Source: Verrucomicrobiota bacterium (GTDB lineage: Bacteria; Verrucomicrobiota; Verrucomicrobiia; Limisphaerales; J093). Taken from it: DNA of 64,000 bases. A program made the translations under genes and the position numbers. The stretch is from NCBI GenBank assembly GCA_022710935.1, contig JAKLFY010000019.1, positions 1 to 64,000 of the forward strand, written 5' to 3'. Under the pieces are notes generated by a model that saw nothing but the letters and a program-made list of their open reading frames with translations, was not told the DNA's origin and made no database searches. Shown here piece after piece: positions 1-7,660 of this stretch (position 1 is the stretch's first letter; the number at the start of each line of letters is the position of its first letter).

Positions 1-160
1 TATCCTACTCATATATATGCGCAGGATACCCAATCCCCACAGGGAAGCAAGCAAAAACGAAAATGCGCCTGATTCCGAAAATGCTCTAAGCGGTTGGACC
101 GCGCCAAATTGGAATCAGAACACCCCCCACCTTGCGGAATTGCTGATGGCGTCGTCTCGG

Positions 161-188
161 TCAAGGGGTCGGTCCCGGAATTCAGGAA
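161..188. repeat. Left inverted repeat of the RAYT transposase
   Basis: This 28-bp stretch matches the reverse complement of 1250-1277 at 23 of 28 positions. The core reads GGGGTCGGTCCCGGAA here and GGGGTCAGTCCCGGAA in the other arm. It includes the transposase stop codon. Such flanks are typical for REP-associated tyrosine transposases. Confidence 0.75.
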
Positions 189-1201
189 CATTCGGACTCG
201 AGTCGCCTCCGCCACCCCAGCATCTGCCGATCGTTCGCCCGCCTCACCGTCGCCACCGCCTGCGTCACCCGCGATTCGTCCCCCATCCGCAGACGCCGAC
301 TCACCCAAGCCCGCGACACAACCGTCCGCTTGCGCAGCCACCACGCCAACACCTGTTTCTCCTTGGCCCCCTTAACCAGTCCAGCCAGGTCAGTCTCCTT
401 GAGCTCCATCACAGCCAATCCCCGCGCCAGCAGCGCCCCCGCCGCCGCTTCGTCGTGCGCCTGACGCGCCTCACCTGCATGCGACTGCCGCGCTTTCCCG
501 GCAACGGCCTTTTCCAGCCACTTCGCCAACCGCTGCCTGAAACCCGTCCCTCCCAGGCACCACCCACGCCGCACTCGCCTCCATTCCTCCTCCAACACCT
601 CCCGACTTCGCCGCCGCCCCAGTTCGAGCACGCGTCCCTCCATGTACGCTTCGTACCCCTGCCGTCCATGCGCGTCGTCCGCCCCCATCCCCACGCTGCC
701 CAGCACGCGCCTGACCTCGAGCCACGGCGGACGCCCCGCACGCCCGCGCACGTAGCCCGGGTAACTGCTCCACCGATACCCGCTCAGCGCCTCCTCCCCG
801 ATCCGAACCAGGCCGGCCCGTGCCGGGTTCAGGTGAATGTACGTGCTCACCACCTGGAAATACTCATCCGCACTCCCGTCCACGATGAGCGCCTTGTACC
901 GCCCCTGAAACAAATGGCCGAACACGTCGTTGCGCGCGTTGTATCGCTGGGTGTAGGTTCCCTGCAGCCACTTCATCCCCGCCACCAGGTTGCCTTCCGG
1001 CGTCTCCACCAGAAGGTGATAGTGGTTGGGCATCAGCACATAGGCATGAATCCGCCACCCCGTCTTTTCGCAACCCTCAGCCACCGTCCCCAAAAACAGC
1101 TTCCGATCCCGATCCCCCTGGAAAATGAGACCGCCCTGATTCCCCCGGCTCATCACATGGTAGACCGCGCCCGGATACTCGATTCGCAACTTGCGCGCCA
1201 T
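182..1201 (-). CDS. REP-associated tyrosine transposase (RAYT, Y1_Tnp/HUH family)
   Basis: This is a single-strand DNA transposase of the Y1/HUH group, thought to act on REP-type palindromes. The N-terminal 110 residues carry the family pattern: YHVMSRGN near 14-21, the metal-binding HYH at 60-62 (MPNHYHLLV), a Tyr-containing helix (YTQRYN, Tyr83/Tyr87) and GHLFQGRYK at 95-103, followed by YIHLNPARAG. The C-terminal 200 residues are an Arg/Ala-rich extension with a probable helix-turn-helix, as in longer RAYTs. I start at MARKLR (339 aa) because the family begins there; an upstream in-frame ATG at 1246 adds 15 unlikely residues. The gene is solitary and lies between imperfect inverted repeats, one of which overlaps its stop codon. 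It appears intact. Function is assigned from motifs and family knowledge; activity is not shown. Confidence 0.93.
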   Translation of the reverse strand: MARKLRIEYPGAVYHVMSRGNQGGLIFQGDRDRKLFLGTVAEGCEKTGWRIHAYVLMPNHYHLLVETPEGNLVAGMKWLQGTYTQRYNARNDVFGHLFQGRYKALIVDGSADEYFQVVSTYIHLNPARAGLVRIGEEALSGYRWSSYPGYVRGRAGRPPWLEVRRVLGSVGMGADDAHGRQGYEAYMEGRVLELGRRRSREVLEEEWRRVRRGWCLGGTGFRQRLAKWLEKAVAGKARQSHAGEARQAHDEAAAGALLARGLAVMELKETDLAGLVKGAKEKQVLAWWLRKRTVVSRAWVSRRLRMGDESRVTQAVATVRRANDRQMLGWRRRLESECS

Positions 1202-1249
1202 AGCGCGCCAGCCCCTACGCCCGCCGGGAGGGTGCGTCAAGAACAAAGA

Positions 1250-1277
1250 TTCCTGTTTTCCGGGACTGACCCCTTTT
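1250..1277. repeat. Right inverted repeat of the RAYT transposase
   Basis: This is the partner of the repeat at 161-188 and contains CCGGGACTGACCCC. A second TGACCCCTTTTTGAC follows directly at 1279-1293, so the right end carries a short direct repetition of the core. The pair delimits a unit of about 1.1 kb around the transposase gene. Confidence 0.75.
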
Positions 1278-1330
1278 CTGACCCCTTTTTGACTTGAAAA
1301 GTCGGTTCACCTCAACTAAGCCCTTTGTCC

Positions 1331-2008
1331 ATGACGACTGAACCCATCAAATTGGAGGATGCGGTCGAGTTCGCCGAGAACCCGGAGCCCCGGTGTCCGT
1401 GCGTGTTGCTCCTCGACACCTCGGGGTCGATGCGGGGCGAGCCGATTGCGGCCTTGAGCGCGGGCTTGAAAGCCTTCAAAGACGACCTGATCAAAGATCC
1501 GCTTGCCTCGCGGCGGGTCGAGTTGGCCGTGGTCACATTCGACAGCGACGTCAAGGTGGTGCAGGACTTCGTCACGGTGGATCAATTTGTGCCGCCAGAA
1601 CTCGCCGCGCAGGGCCAGACGTTCATGGGCAGCGCCATCCACAAGGCGCTCGATATGATCCAGGCGCGCAAGGCGAAATATCGCGCCAACGGCGTGGCCT
1701 ATTACCGTCCCTGGGTCTTCATGATCACCGACGGCGAACCCCAGGGCGAACCGGACAGCGTCGTCCAGCAGGCCTCGCAGCGCCTCAAGAGCGATGAGGC
1801 CAATAAGCGGGTCGCCTTCTTCGCGGTCGGCGTCGAGAACGCGAACATGAGCAAACTGGCCGAGTTGGTTGTGCGGGCGCCGGTCAAGCTCATCGGCCTC
1901 AATTTCGTCGAGATGTTCGTCTGGCTTTCGCGCAGCATGGAGAAGGTCGCTCAATCGCAGACAGACGAACAGGTGGCGCTGCCGCCCCCCGGCTGGGGGA
2001 CGGTGTGA
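1331..2008 (+). CDS. vWA domain protein, TerY-like (TerY-P triad)
   Basis: This cytoplasmic von Willebrand factor A domain protein (225 aa) has an intact metal-ion-dependent adhesion site: DTSGS at 29-33, Thr97 in QGQTFMGSA and Asp134 in MITDGEPQG. The whole protein is one vWA domain with no signal peptide or membrane segment, as in TerY. The PP2C gene at 2401 and the kinase gene at 3330 follow on the same strand. vWA, PP2C and kinase in this order is the TerY-P triad described from comparative genomics of Ter-type stress systems, in which the vWA protein is presumed to be a phosphorylated scaffold. I start at the ATG; a TTG two codons earlier is possible. No clear ribosome binding site is visible. 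The family call is firm; the triad's role is inferred. Confidence 0.9.
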   Translation: MTTEPIKLEDAVEFAENPEPRCPCVLLLDTSGSMRGEPIAALSAGLKAFKDDLIKDPLASRRVELAVVTFDSDVKVVQDFVTVDQFVPPELAAQGQTFMGSAIHKALDMIQARKAKYRANGVAYYRPWVFMITDGEPQGEPDSVVQQASQRLKSDEANKRVAFFAVGVENANMSKLAELVVRAPVKLIGLNFVEMFVWLSRSMEKVAQSQTDEQVALPPPGWGTV

Positions 2009-2400
2009 GGGGGAAGTGCAAAGTGCGGCCAAGTGTGAGGCGTGATGCGCACGGGGGCCATGAACCGGAAACGTCCAACGTCCAACTCTCAACTCTCAAC
2101 TAGCCTGCATTTCTCACCACTTTTTGCCACCGCGAAGCCGGAGTTCACAAGAGAAGTCAGCATGCAGGCTAGGAAAGCAAAACCGCGCCCGAGTGGAGAG
2201 CGGGAATCGGGCAACAGAGTGTCGCCGCACTCGCGAGGTTTCGCAAACGCTCCGAACCTCGTTTTTCCCTGTGCGGACGCGGTTTTGCCACAGCCCGGAT
2301 TTCTTTGTCATCTTCCCGGTCGTAAGAAATCCGGGCTAGATGGTTCATGGGATGAGGATGCGGATGTTGCGGACGGCGGATCGTGACTGGTTGAAGAGGA
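2009..2400. other. Intergenic region rich in nested inverted repeats
   Basis: This 392-bp gap between the vWA and PP2C genes has no credible gene. It begins with a heptamer-phased repeat (2039-2100). Then come an 11-bp inverted repeat CTAGCCTGCAT / ATGCAGGCTAG (2100-2110 and 2162-2172), an 11-bp pair GCAAAACCGCG / CGCGGTTTTGC around 2177-2288, and a 14-bp hairpin AGCCCGGATTTCTT / AAGAAATCCGGGCT around 2295-2338. The arrangement suggests remnants of a mobile or structured element. It also separates two genes that are presumably co-regulated. Confidence 0.6.
2039..2100 (-). repeat. Heptamer-phased dispersed repeat, copy 1
   Basis: Read on the minus strand this holds two GTTGAGA units and two GTTGGAC units, followed by a tail GTTTCCGGTTCATGG and then GTGCGCATCA. 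The same layout, unit plus tail, is found at 38572-38637 on the plus strand with four GTTGAGA units. Seven-base periodicity plus a conserved non-repetitive tail argues for one dispersed family and not chance simple sequence. Confidence 0.7.
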
Positions 2401-3192
2401 ATGAAAGTCGATCTCGAGCGACCCGGCCATGTTGTGTCCTGGCGCGTGGTCGCCGCGTCGGTGCGCGGGACCAGCCACATCAAGTCCGATCTGCCCTGCC
2501 AGGATGCGTTGCGCTGGCAGACAGCGCGCGGCGGGTGGCTGCTTGCGGCCCTGGCGGACGGCGCGGGGTCTGCCGCTCTGGCAGAAGTCGGGGCAGGCAT
2601 TGCCGCCGACCGGGGCATCGAGGCATTGAAGGCGCAGGTCAAATCCAAGTCGCACGCGGCTGCCGACGAAGAATGGCGTGCCGGCCTGGTGGCGGCGCTC
2701 ACAAGCGCGCGCGCGGCCGTTCTCGCCGCTGCCCAGGAACGCAAGGTCGAGGCGCGTGAACTGGCCAGCACCCTCACACTGCTGGCGGTTTCGCCCGGGA
2801 TCGCGGTCGCGGCGCAGATTGGGGATGGCGCCGCGCTGGCTTCCGCGCCCTCCGAGGCCTTGGCGTGCCTCACCAGACCCATGGTGGCCGAGTACCTGAA
2901 CGAGACCACGTTCCTCATATCCGACACCGCGCTCGAATCGGCGCAGACCGTTGTGCGGCGTGGGGCCTGGCGGCGTGCGGGTCTGCTGTGCGATGGTCTG
3001 CAACTGCTCGCGTTGCGCCTGCCGGAGGGGACGCCGCACGCGCGTTTCTTCGATCCGCTCTTTGGTTTTGTCGATCGGGCGGCGAATCTGACGGCTGCCA
3101 GCGGGGAGTTGAGCGCGTTTCTGCAATCGCAGCGCATCACCGAGCGCACGGATGACGATCTCAGCCTGCTGCTGGCGGCTTATGGCGATTAG
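2401..3192 (+). CDS. PP2C-type protein phosphatase (TerY-P triad)
   Basis: This is a metal-dependent Ser/Thr phosphatase of the PP2C superfamily (263 aa), predicted to remove phosphates added by the kinase encoded downstream. Metal-binding acidic motifs occur in family order: CQDA (Asp35), LADGAGS (Asp53-Gly54), QIGDGAAL (Gly141-Asp142-Gly143) and TDDDLSLLL near 250-258. The N-terminal QDAL and ADGAGS forms are typical of the compact PP2C members paired with TerY-like vWA proteins. The start is supported by a purine-rich GAAGAGGA just upstream. No membrane segment is present, so it should act in the cytoplasm. A 71-bp inverted-repeat element starts at the last base of the stop codon, separating this gene from the kinase. 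Confidence 0.88.
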   Translation: MKVDLERPGHVVSWRVVAASVRGTSHIKSDLPCQDALRWQTARGGWLLAALADGAGSAALAEVGAGIAADRGIEALKAQVKSKSHAAADEEWRAGLVAALTSARAAVLAAAQERKVEARELASTLTLLAVSPGIAVAAQIGDGAALASAPSEALACLTRPMVAEYLNETTFLISDTALESAQTVVRRGAWRRAGLLCDGLQLLALRLPEGTPHARFFDPLFGFVDRAANLTAASGELSAFLQSQRITERTDDDLSLLLAAYGD

Positions 3193-3262
3193 AATCCTTG
3201 ACCCGTTCAACGCAGCTCAGAAACTTGACTTGTCTACAACACATTTCATCGGTCAAGGATTC
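3192..3262. repeat. 71-bp inverted-repeat element, copy 1
   Basis: The termini are a perfect 12-bp inverted repeat (GAATCCTTGACC / GGTCAAGGATTC). The same 71-bp sequence recurs at 37120-37190 with 63 of 71 identical positions and identical termini, and a partial copy lies at 58359-58399. The size and termini fit a small palindromic, non-autonomous element. It sits between the PP2C and kinase genes. Confidence 0.85.
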
Positions 3263-3329
3263 CAGCCCGGTTGCGGTTCCTCGCGAAGCGTGTGAAATAA
3301 CCGGGCGAGCCGCTGCCTGATTCCGACCC

Positions 3330-4805
3330 GTGCGATTTCAGCGCGCATCCAACGGCGAGATCGTGACCCTGGCGGAGAATCACCGCCTGGGAGCGGGAGG
3401 CGAGGCGCGCATTTACGCGGTGCCGGGAGAACCGCGGCTGGTCGCGAAGATCTGGCACAAGCCAACGCCCGAGCGCAGCCGCAAGCTGCGCGTGATGCTG
3501 TGCAATCCGCCCATGGATCCCATGGCGCCGCAGCAGCACGCTTCGATTGCCTGGCCGATCGATGTGTTGAGCGCGCCTGGCCGGTCGCAGGCGCTGGCGG
3601 GGTTCATCATGCCGCGTGTCGAGAACATGCGGCCCGTGGGGGAGTTCAGCAGTCCGAAAGTCCGCCGGGCCCGTTGTCCGCTGTTCAACTACGCATACCT
3701 GTATCGGACGGCGCGCAACCTGGCCACGGCGGTGCGGGCCCTGCACGAGCGCGGCTACGTGATCGGCGATCTCAACGAATCGAACGTCCTGGTGGCTGAG
3801 ACGGCCCTGGTGACCATTGTCGACACCGACTCGTTCCAGGTTTGGGACGCGGAGGCGGGTGTGATGTACCGCTGCCGGGTGGGCAAGCCCGAGTACACCC
3901 CGCCGGAACTGCAGGGCAAGAGTTTTGCCCAGGTCGACCGCGAGGCCGCCCATGATCGGTTCGGTTTGGGCGTTTTGATTTTCCAGTTGTTGATGGAGGG
4001 GACACACCCGTTCGCGGGCGTCTACCGCGGGCGGGGCGAACCGCCGTTGCTCGAACAGCGGATTGCGGCGGGCCACTTCCCGTACGCGCGCGAGGCGCAT
4101 CTGCCTTACGCGCCCAAACCCACCGCGCCGCCCTTCGACACGCTCGCGCCCGGTCTGCGCGACTTGTGTCTGCGGTGTTTCCAGGATGGCCATTTTCGCC
4201 CCAGCCTCCGGCCCGAACCCCAGAGCTGGCAGTACGTCATCGAGGAAGCGGAGTCGCACCTCGTCACGTGCCAGTGGAACTCCCAGCACGTCTTTGGCGA
4301 TCACCTCGAACAGTGTCCGTGGTGTGAACGGGCCAAACAGCTTGCCGGACGCGATCCGTTCCCCTCGATCGAGGGAGTGAAACGGGGAGAGCACCGCGCG
4401 CCGCCCCCGCGGGCCCGGGAGCGCGGCGCGACGCGCCGAGGCCAACGCCGCTCGCCGTCCTGGCCGGCGGGCATGCCGAATGTCCCCAAACCCCCGCCCA
4501 TCCCGCCTTCCGCGCCCCGCGCGCGAACATCGAGACGCCGTCCGCGTCCGCTGCTTGGCGACTGGAACGATTGGGCGTGGGTGGCCCTGACCTCGAGCGC
4601 TTTGGCCGCGGGCGCCGCGGCCTCGTTTCAATGGCAGGCCAACCCGCTGACATTCCTCTGCGGCATCTTCGCCCTCTTGACGGGCATTCTCGGTGAAGCC
4701 AAGGCCCGCAGCGCCGAACTGGATGGACGGGGCAAGTGGATCGCGCGCACTGGGCTGACGCTCGGCACAGTGGCGTTGGTCTGGTGCCTAAGGGCCACGG
4801 TGTGA
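3330..4805 (+). CDS. Membrane-anchored Ser/Thr kinase with zinc ribbon (TerY-P triad)
   Basis: This is a Hanks-type kinase-like protein (491 aa). Visible elements are a glycine-rich loop LGAGGEARIY (20-29), Lys40 in LVAKIW, a catalytic-loop equivalent VIGDLNESNVLV with Asp147 and Asn152, VDTDSFQ at 164-170 in place of DFG, and the TPPELQG segment at 190-196. Asp165 or Asp167 would bind metal. Residues 314-332 (C314, H320, H325, and the CPWC pair C329/C332) look like a zinc ribbon. A basic, Pro-rich linker follows, then three hydrophobic stretches between about 415 and 491, so the kinase is probably membrane bound with its catalytic domain in the cytoplasm. The DTDSFQ and GDLNxxN forms match kinases of TerY-P triads. 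GTG is the only sensible start. It closes the vWA-PP2C-kinase set. Confidence 0.88.
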   Translation: MRFQRASNGEIVTLAENHRLGAGGEARIYAVPGEPRLVAKIWHKPTPERSRKLRVMLCNPPMDPMAPQQHASIAWPIDVLSAPGRSQALAGFIMPRVENMRPVGEFSSPKVRRARCPLFNYAYLYRTARNLATAVRALHERGYVIGDLNESNVLVAETALVTIVDTDSFQVWDAEAGVMYRCRVGKPEYTPPELQGKSFAQVDREAAHDRFGLGVLIFQLLMEGTHPFAGVYRGRGEPPLLEQRIAAGHFPYAREAHLPYAPKPTAPPFDTLAPGLRDLCLRCFQDGHFRPSLRPEPQSWQYVIEEAESHLVTCQWNSQHVFGDHLEQCPWCERAKQLAGRDPFPSIEGVKRGEHRAPPPRARERGATRRGQRRSPSWPAGMPNVPKPPPIPPSAPRARTSRRRPRPLLGDWNDWAWVALTSSALAAGAAASFQWQANPLTFLCGIFALLTGILGEAKARSAELDGRGKWIARTGLTLGTVALVWCLRATV

Positions 4806-4867
4806 GGCACCTCGAACCAACCGGTTCATGCAAAGGATAGTCTCCGGGTCATCCCAGAAGTTTGGCC

Positions 4868-5344
4868 TCATCCGGGAGGTTCCAGATCGTGGAAATCGAC
4901 CTCGAGGTCGGTCGCCCCCACCCGCAGGATCGCCACGCTGCGGGGCGTGTCGAATCGCCGCTTGCCCGCGGAGCCCGGATTGAGGAACAGCGTGTCGCCA
5001 ATCCGCTCGCAGAACGGTTTGTGGGTGTGTCCGAAGACCACGACATCCGGTTGCACCCGGTCGATTTGACGCCGCAGGGGATCCGCCAGCCGGCGCGGCT
5101 CGACCACGTGATGCACGAGGAACCTGCGTCCGAACAGCTCGATCACCTCGGTCTCGCGGAACGAGAGGCCGGAGTCGACATTTCCGATCACCGCCGTCAC
5201 CGGGGCGATCGCTTCGAGTTCCATGATGATCCACGGCAAACCGATGTCTCCGCCGTGCAGGATGTGATCGACGCCGGCAAAGAGAGACTTGACCTGGGGA
5301 TCCAGGAAGTTGTGTGTGTCCGAGATGATGCCGAGCCGGGCCAT
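4868..5344 (-). CDS. Metallophosphoesterase, YfcE/MJ0936-type
   Basis: This is a small calcineurin-like phosphodiesterase (158 aa). It carries the full dimetal motif set in order: SDTH (8-11), GGDIG (about 31-35), GNVD (about 54-57), HH near 78 and GHTH near 105. Length and motif spacing match the YfcE/MJ0936 family, which cleaves phosphodiesters in vitro; the physiological substrate is generally unknown. The start ATG shares a base with the stop of the upstream membrane-protein gene (TAATG), so the two are likely translationally coupled. It has no signal peptide and should be cytoplasmic. Confidence 0.9.
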   Translation of the reverse strand: MARLGIISDTHNFLDPQVKSLFAGVDHILHGGDIGLPWIIMELEAIAPVTAVIGNVDSGLSFRETEVIELFGRRFLVHHVVEPRRLADPLRRQIDRVQPDVVVFGHTHKPFCERIGDTLFLNPGSAGKRRFDTPRSVAILRVGATDLEVDFHDLEPPG

Positions 5345-6030
5345 TACGCTTTGGCTTCGCCGGGCTCAGGGGCCTCCTCGGGCTCCTCGGACGGTTCCTC
5401 TTCCTCTTCGGGCTTGGGCTCGACCGCCTCACCGAGCTTCATGGCGCCGGCAAAGAGGCCTGCGAAGAGCCCGCCGCTGAGCAGCGTGTTGCGGAAGAAC
5501 TCCCACGTGTGCGGCCATCCGGGCGTGCCGACAGTCAGGGACTGGATCCAGCCGGCGAGATTCTTGGCATAGGCGGGGTCGTGCAGCCAGGAGACGGTGT
5601 TCGAGACAATGTAGAACAGAATGGCCCCCAGAATCCCTCCCCCGAACAACGTCAGCCACGACGAGCGCCGGTTGAATTGGCGCCCAAGCCAGACGATGCC
5701 GGCATACGCGGCGTAGTTGCCCAACATCTCCAATTGCAGCGGGGCCGCGCCGTAATGGAGGTTCAGCAACACATCGGTGACCAGCACGGTGCCCAGCGGC
5801 AGCACCCACGCCATCCAGCCGGAGAAATAGACGGCCGCGCAGAACAACAGCCCGTAGACGGGACTGAAGTTCGGCGGCAACAGCCCGGGAATCCGGGTCA
5901 GGGCCAGAACCGCCAGTAACACCAAAGGCAAGCCGTGCTTCGCTTTCACACTGCGCCAGCATACGGACCAGCCGCCAGATGACAAGCCCGATGCTGGCAG
6001 TCCGGTCGAGTCCACTGAATCGACACGCAT
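5344..6030 (-). CDS. DUF6580-like integral membrane protein
   Basis: This is a small integral membrane protein (up to 228 aa) with about five hydrophobic segments, ending in an acidic Glu/Pro tail rich in EEEEPSEEPEE. The segment TRIPGLLPPNFSPVYGLLFCAAVYF and the NLHYG region resemble DUF6580 proteins, which are annotated as putative transport proteins of unknown substrate. The N-terminal 27 residues look unlike a membrane-protein start; a GTG at 5949 (before KAKHGLP) is a plausible alternative. It overlaps the phosphodiesterase start by one base, suggesting a two-gene operon. The role is unknown, and the family call rests on recalled pattern only. Confidence 0.7.
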   Translation of the reverse strand: MRVDSVDSTGLPASGLSSGGWSVCWRSVKAKHGLPLVLLAVLALTRIPGLLPPNFSPVYGLLFCAAVYFSGWMAWVLPLGTVLVTDVLLNLHYGAAPLQLEMLGNYAAYAGIVWLGRQFNRRSSWLTLFGGGILGAILFYIVSNTVSWLHDPAYAKNLAGWIQSLTVGTPGWPHTWEFFRNTLLSGGLFAGLFAGAMKLGEAVEPKPEEEEEPSEEPEEAPEPGEAKA

Positions 6031-6073
6031 GGGCCGCCCGGAACGCTTGCAGTCAAGATGCCAGCGCGCGCGA

Positions 6074-6112
6074 AGCGCCCCGGACCGCCGGCTTGTAGCC
6101 GGCCTAACGCAC
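6074..6112 (+). repeat. REP-like palindrome, copy 1
   Basis: The core GCCGGCTTGTAGCCGGC forms a short hairpin, preceded by GCGCCCCGGACC and followed by CTAACGC. The same arrangement occurs at 30886-30930 and, inverted, at 49405-49450. It lies between convergent or parallel genes, as usual for REP sequences. Confidence 0.7.
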
Positions 6113-6155
6113 CGCGCCTTGGCACGGGGCCTCGAACTTCGCCAAATGCCTCAGG

Positions 6156-7610
6156 CTACAACGTCCACCCCTCGCGATAGGCGCGGCGAAGCAGCTTGTT
6201 TGCGGACGCATCGTTGGTGATCCGCAGGTTGGGGCCGTCGTAGAGGAGTTCCTTCTGCACCCGCACCGCCACATTGCCCAACAAGCAGACCTCGGTCACC
6301 GGCCCCGCGTGATCGACGAAATTCGAGCCGGGCGGCGGGCCGCCGCGGATTCCCGCAACCCACTCGTGATAGTGGCCGGGAGAGCGGGGCAGCGTCTTGG
6401 GCGGCATGCGGTATGTGTCCATGCGCGAATCGGGCAGCAGGCGTTGCCCCATGAGCTTGCCCTGATCGCCAATGTAAATCGTGTCCTCGATGCCATCGTC
6501 CGGATCGAGTTCGGGCGGGCGCGGCGGTTTCAATCCGCCGTCGGACCATGTCAGCACCACGGGCGGCATGGCGCCGCGCGCGGGGAACTCGAAGCGGACG
6601 ATTTCGCCGAGCGGGTAGGTTTCGCTGGAGAGCTTGGTGGCGCTGGCCTCGACGCTGACGGGGTGTCCGAGCTTGAGGGCCTTGAACACCGTGGACAACT
6701 TGTGCGCGCCCAGATCCCCCAGCAGCCCCGTGCCGAAATCGATCCAGTTGCGCCAGGTCCACGGATGATACGCCGGATGAAATGGACGGTGCGGCGCCGG
6801 ACCGAGCCACAGATCCCAGTCGAGTCCCTCCGGCACCGGCGGCGTCTCCGGCGGACGTCCGTCCCAGGTGGGCCAGGTCCAGAAACGCGCCCCTGACCAC
6901 ACATGCACCTCGCGCACGGCGCCGATGGCGCCGTCGGCAATGATCTCCTGCACGACGCGCGCGCCTTCCTCGGCCTGGCCGTGATTGCCCATTTGCGTGA
7001 CCACGCCCGCCTGGAGCGCGGCTTCGGCGACCTGGCGGGCCTCGTGAACCGAGTACGTCAGAGGCTTCTCACAGTAGACATGCTTGCGGCGTTTCAAGGC
7101 CGCCATCGCGATCACGGCATGGGTGTGGTCCGGGGTGGCGATCATCACCGCGTCCACGTCCTCCTTCTCGAGCAATTCCCTGTAATCCACGTACGCCGTA
7201 CAACCCCGATACTGGCCCGAGCCCCGTTGCGCCGCGTAGCCCGACTCGACCGCGCGCCGCGCCGGTTCCCGTCCGCATGGCCGTTCCTCCCTCCCTTGCG
7301 ACCAGTTCCAGGAAAGATACCGATTGCTCTCGCGCTCGACGTCGCAGACAGCCACCACCTGGATCTCGGGGAACTTCTGCAGCGCAGCCAGATTCTGCAT
7401 CCCCTGGCCGCCCGTGCCGATGCCGGCCAGAGTGATCTTGTCGCTCGGGGCGATTTGGCCCGCACCGCCCAGAACGTGTCGCGGCGCGAGGGTCAGCCCG
7501 GTGACGGCGGCGGCGGAAAGACGCAGGAACTGGCGCCGGTCGGGTGCGGGGCAGGAGGGTTCAGGGGGAATCGGCCTGTTGGATCGAGGCAAACGGCGGA
7601 CGGAATTCAT
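6156..7610 (-). CDS. Tat-exported Gfo/Idh/MocA family oxidoreductase
   Basis: This is an NAD(P)-dependent sugar-type oxidoreductase (484 aa). The N-terminus carries a twin-arginine signal DRRQFLRLSAAAVTGL near 25-40, so the folded protein is likely exported with cofactor bound. A Rossmann GIGTGGQG motif follows near 64-71, then the family CEKPL motif in HVYCEKPLTY, which holds the catalytic-loop Lys. The C-terminal half has the WDLWLGPAP and GDLGAHKL segments seen in Planctomycetes/Verrucomicrobia secreted members. Substrate cannot be read from sequence. The upstream CocE/NonD hydrolase gene on the same strand ends 50 bp away, so they may be co-transcribed. Two more members of this superfamily lie in the window. 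Confidence 0.9.
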   Translation of the reverse strand: MNSVRRLPRSNRPIPPEPSCPAPDRRQFLRLSAAAVTGLTLAPRHVLGGAGQIAPSDKITLAGIGTGGQGMQNLAALQKFPEIQVVAVCDVERESNRYLSWNWSQGREERPCGREPARRAVESGYAAQRGSGQYRGCTAYVDYRELLEKEDVDAVMIATPDHTHAVIAMAALKRRKHVYCEKPLTYSVHEARQVAEAALQAGVVTQMGNHGQAEEGARVVQEIIADGAIGAVREVHVWSGARFWTWPTWDGRPPETPPVPEGLDWDLWLGPAPHRPFHPAYHPWTWRNWIDFGTGLLGDLGAHKLSTVFKALKLGHPVSVEASATKLSSETYPLGEIVRFEFPARGAMPPVVLTWSDGGLKPPRPPELDPDDGIEDTIYIGDQGKLMGQRLLPDSRMDTYRMPPKTLPRSPGHYHEWVAGIRGGPPPGSNFVDHAGPVTEVCLLGNVAVRVQKELLYDGPNLRITNDASANKLLRRAYREGWTL

Positions 7611-7660
7611 GGGTCAGACCATCTGGCGATTCATCGGCATTTGCCAAGAAGATTCGCGGC

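Noticed and set aside
1-160. Gene at the left window edge
   Set aside because: Only short chance frames are present; no start signal or domain is seen, so I leave the first 160 bp unassigned.
2401-3149. Minus-strand frames across the PP2C gene
   Set aside because: They are antisense to a gene with the PP2C metal motifs in order and a good ribosome binding site.
1331-4805. Reading the vWA-PP2C-kinase set as a phage-defence island
   Set aside because: No nuclease, integrase or typical defence partner lies beside it. A nearby RAYT alone does not make a defence island.
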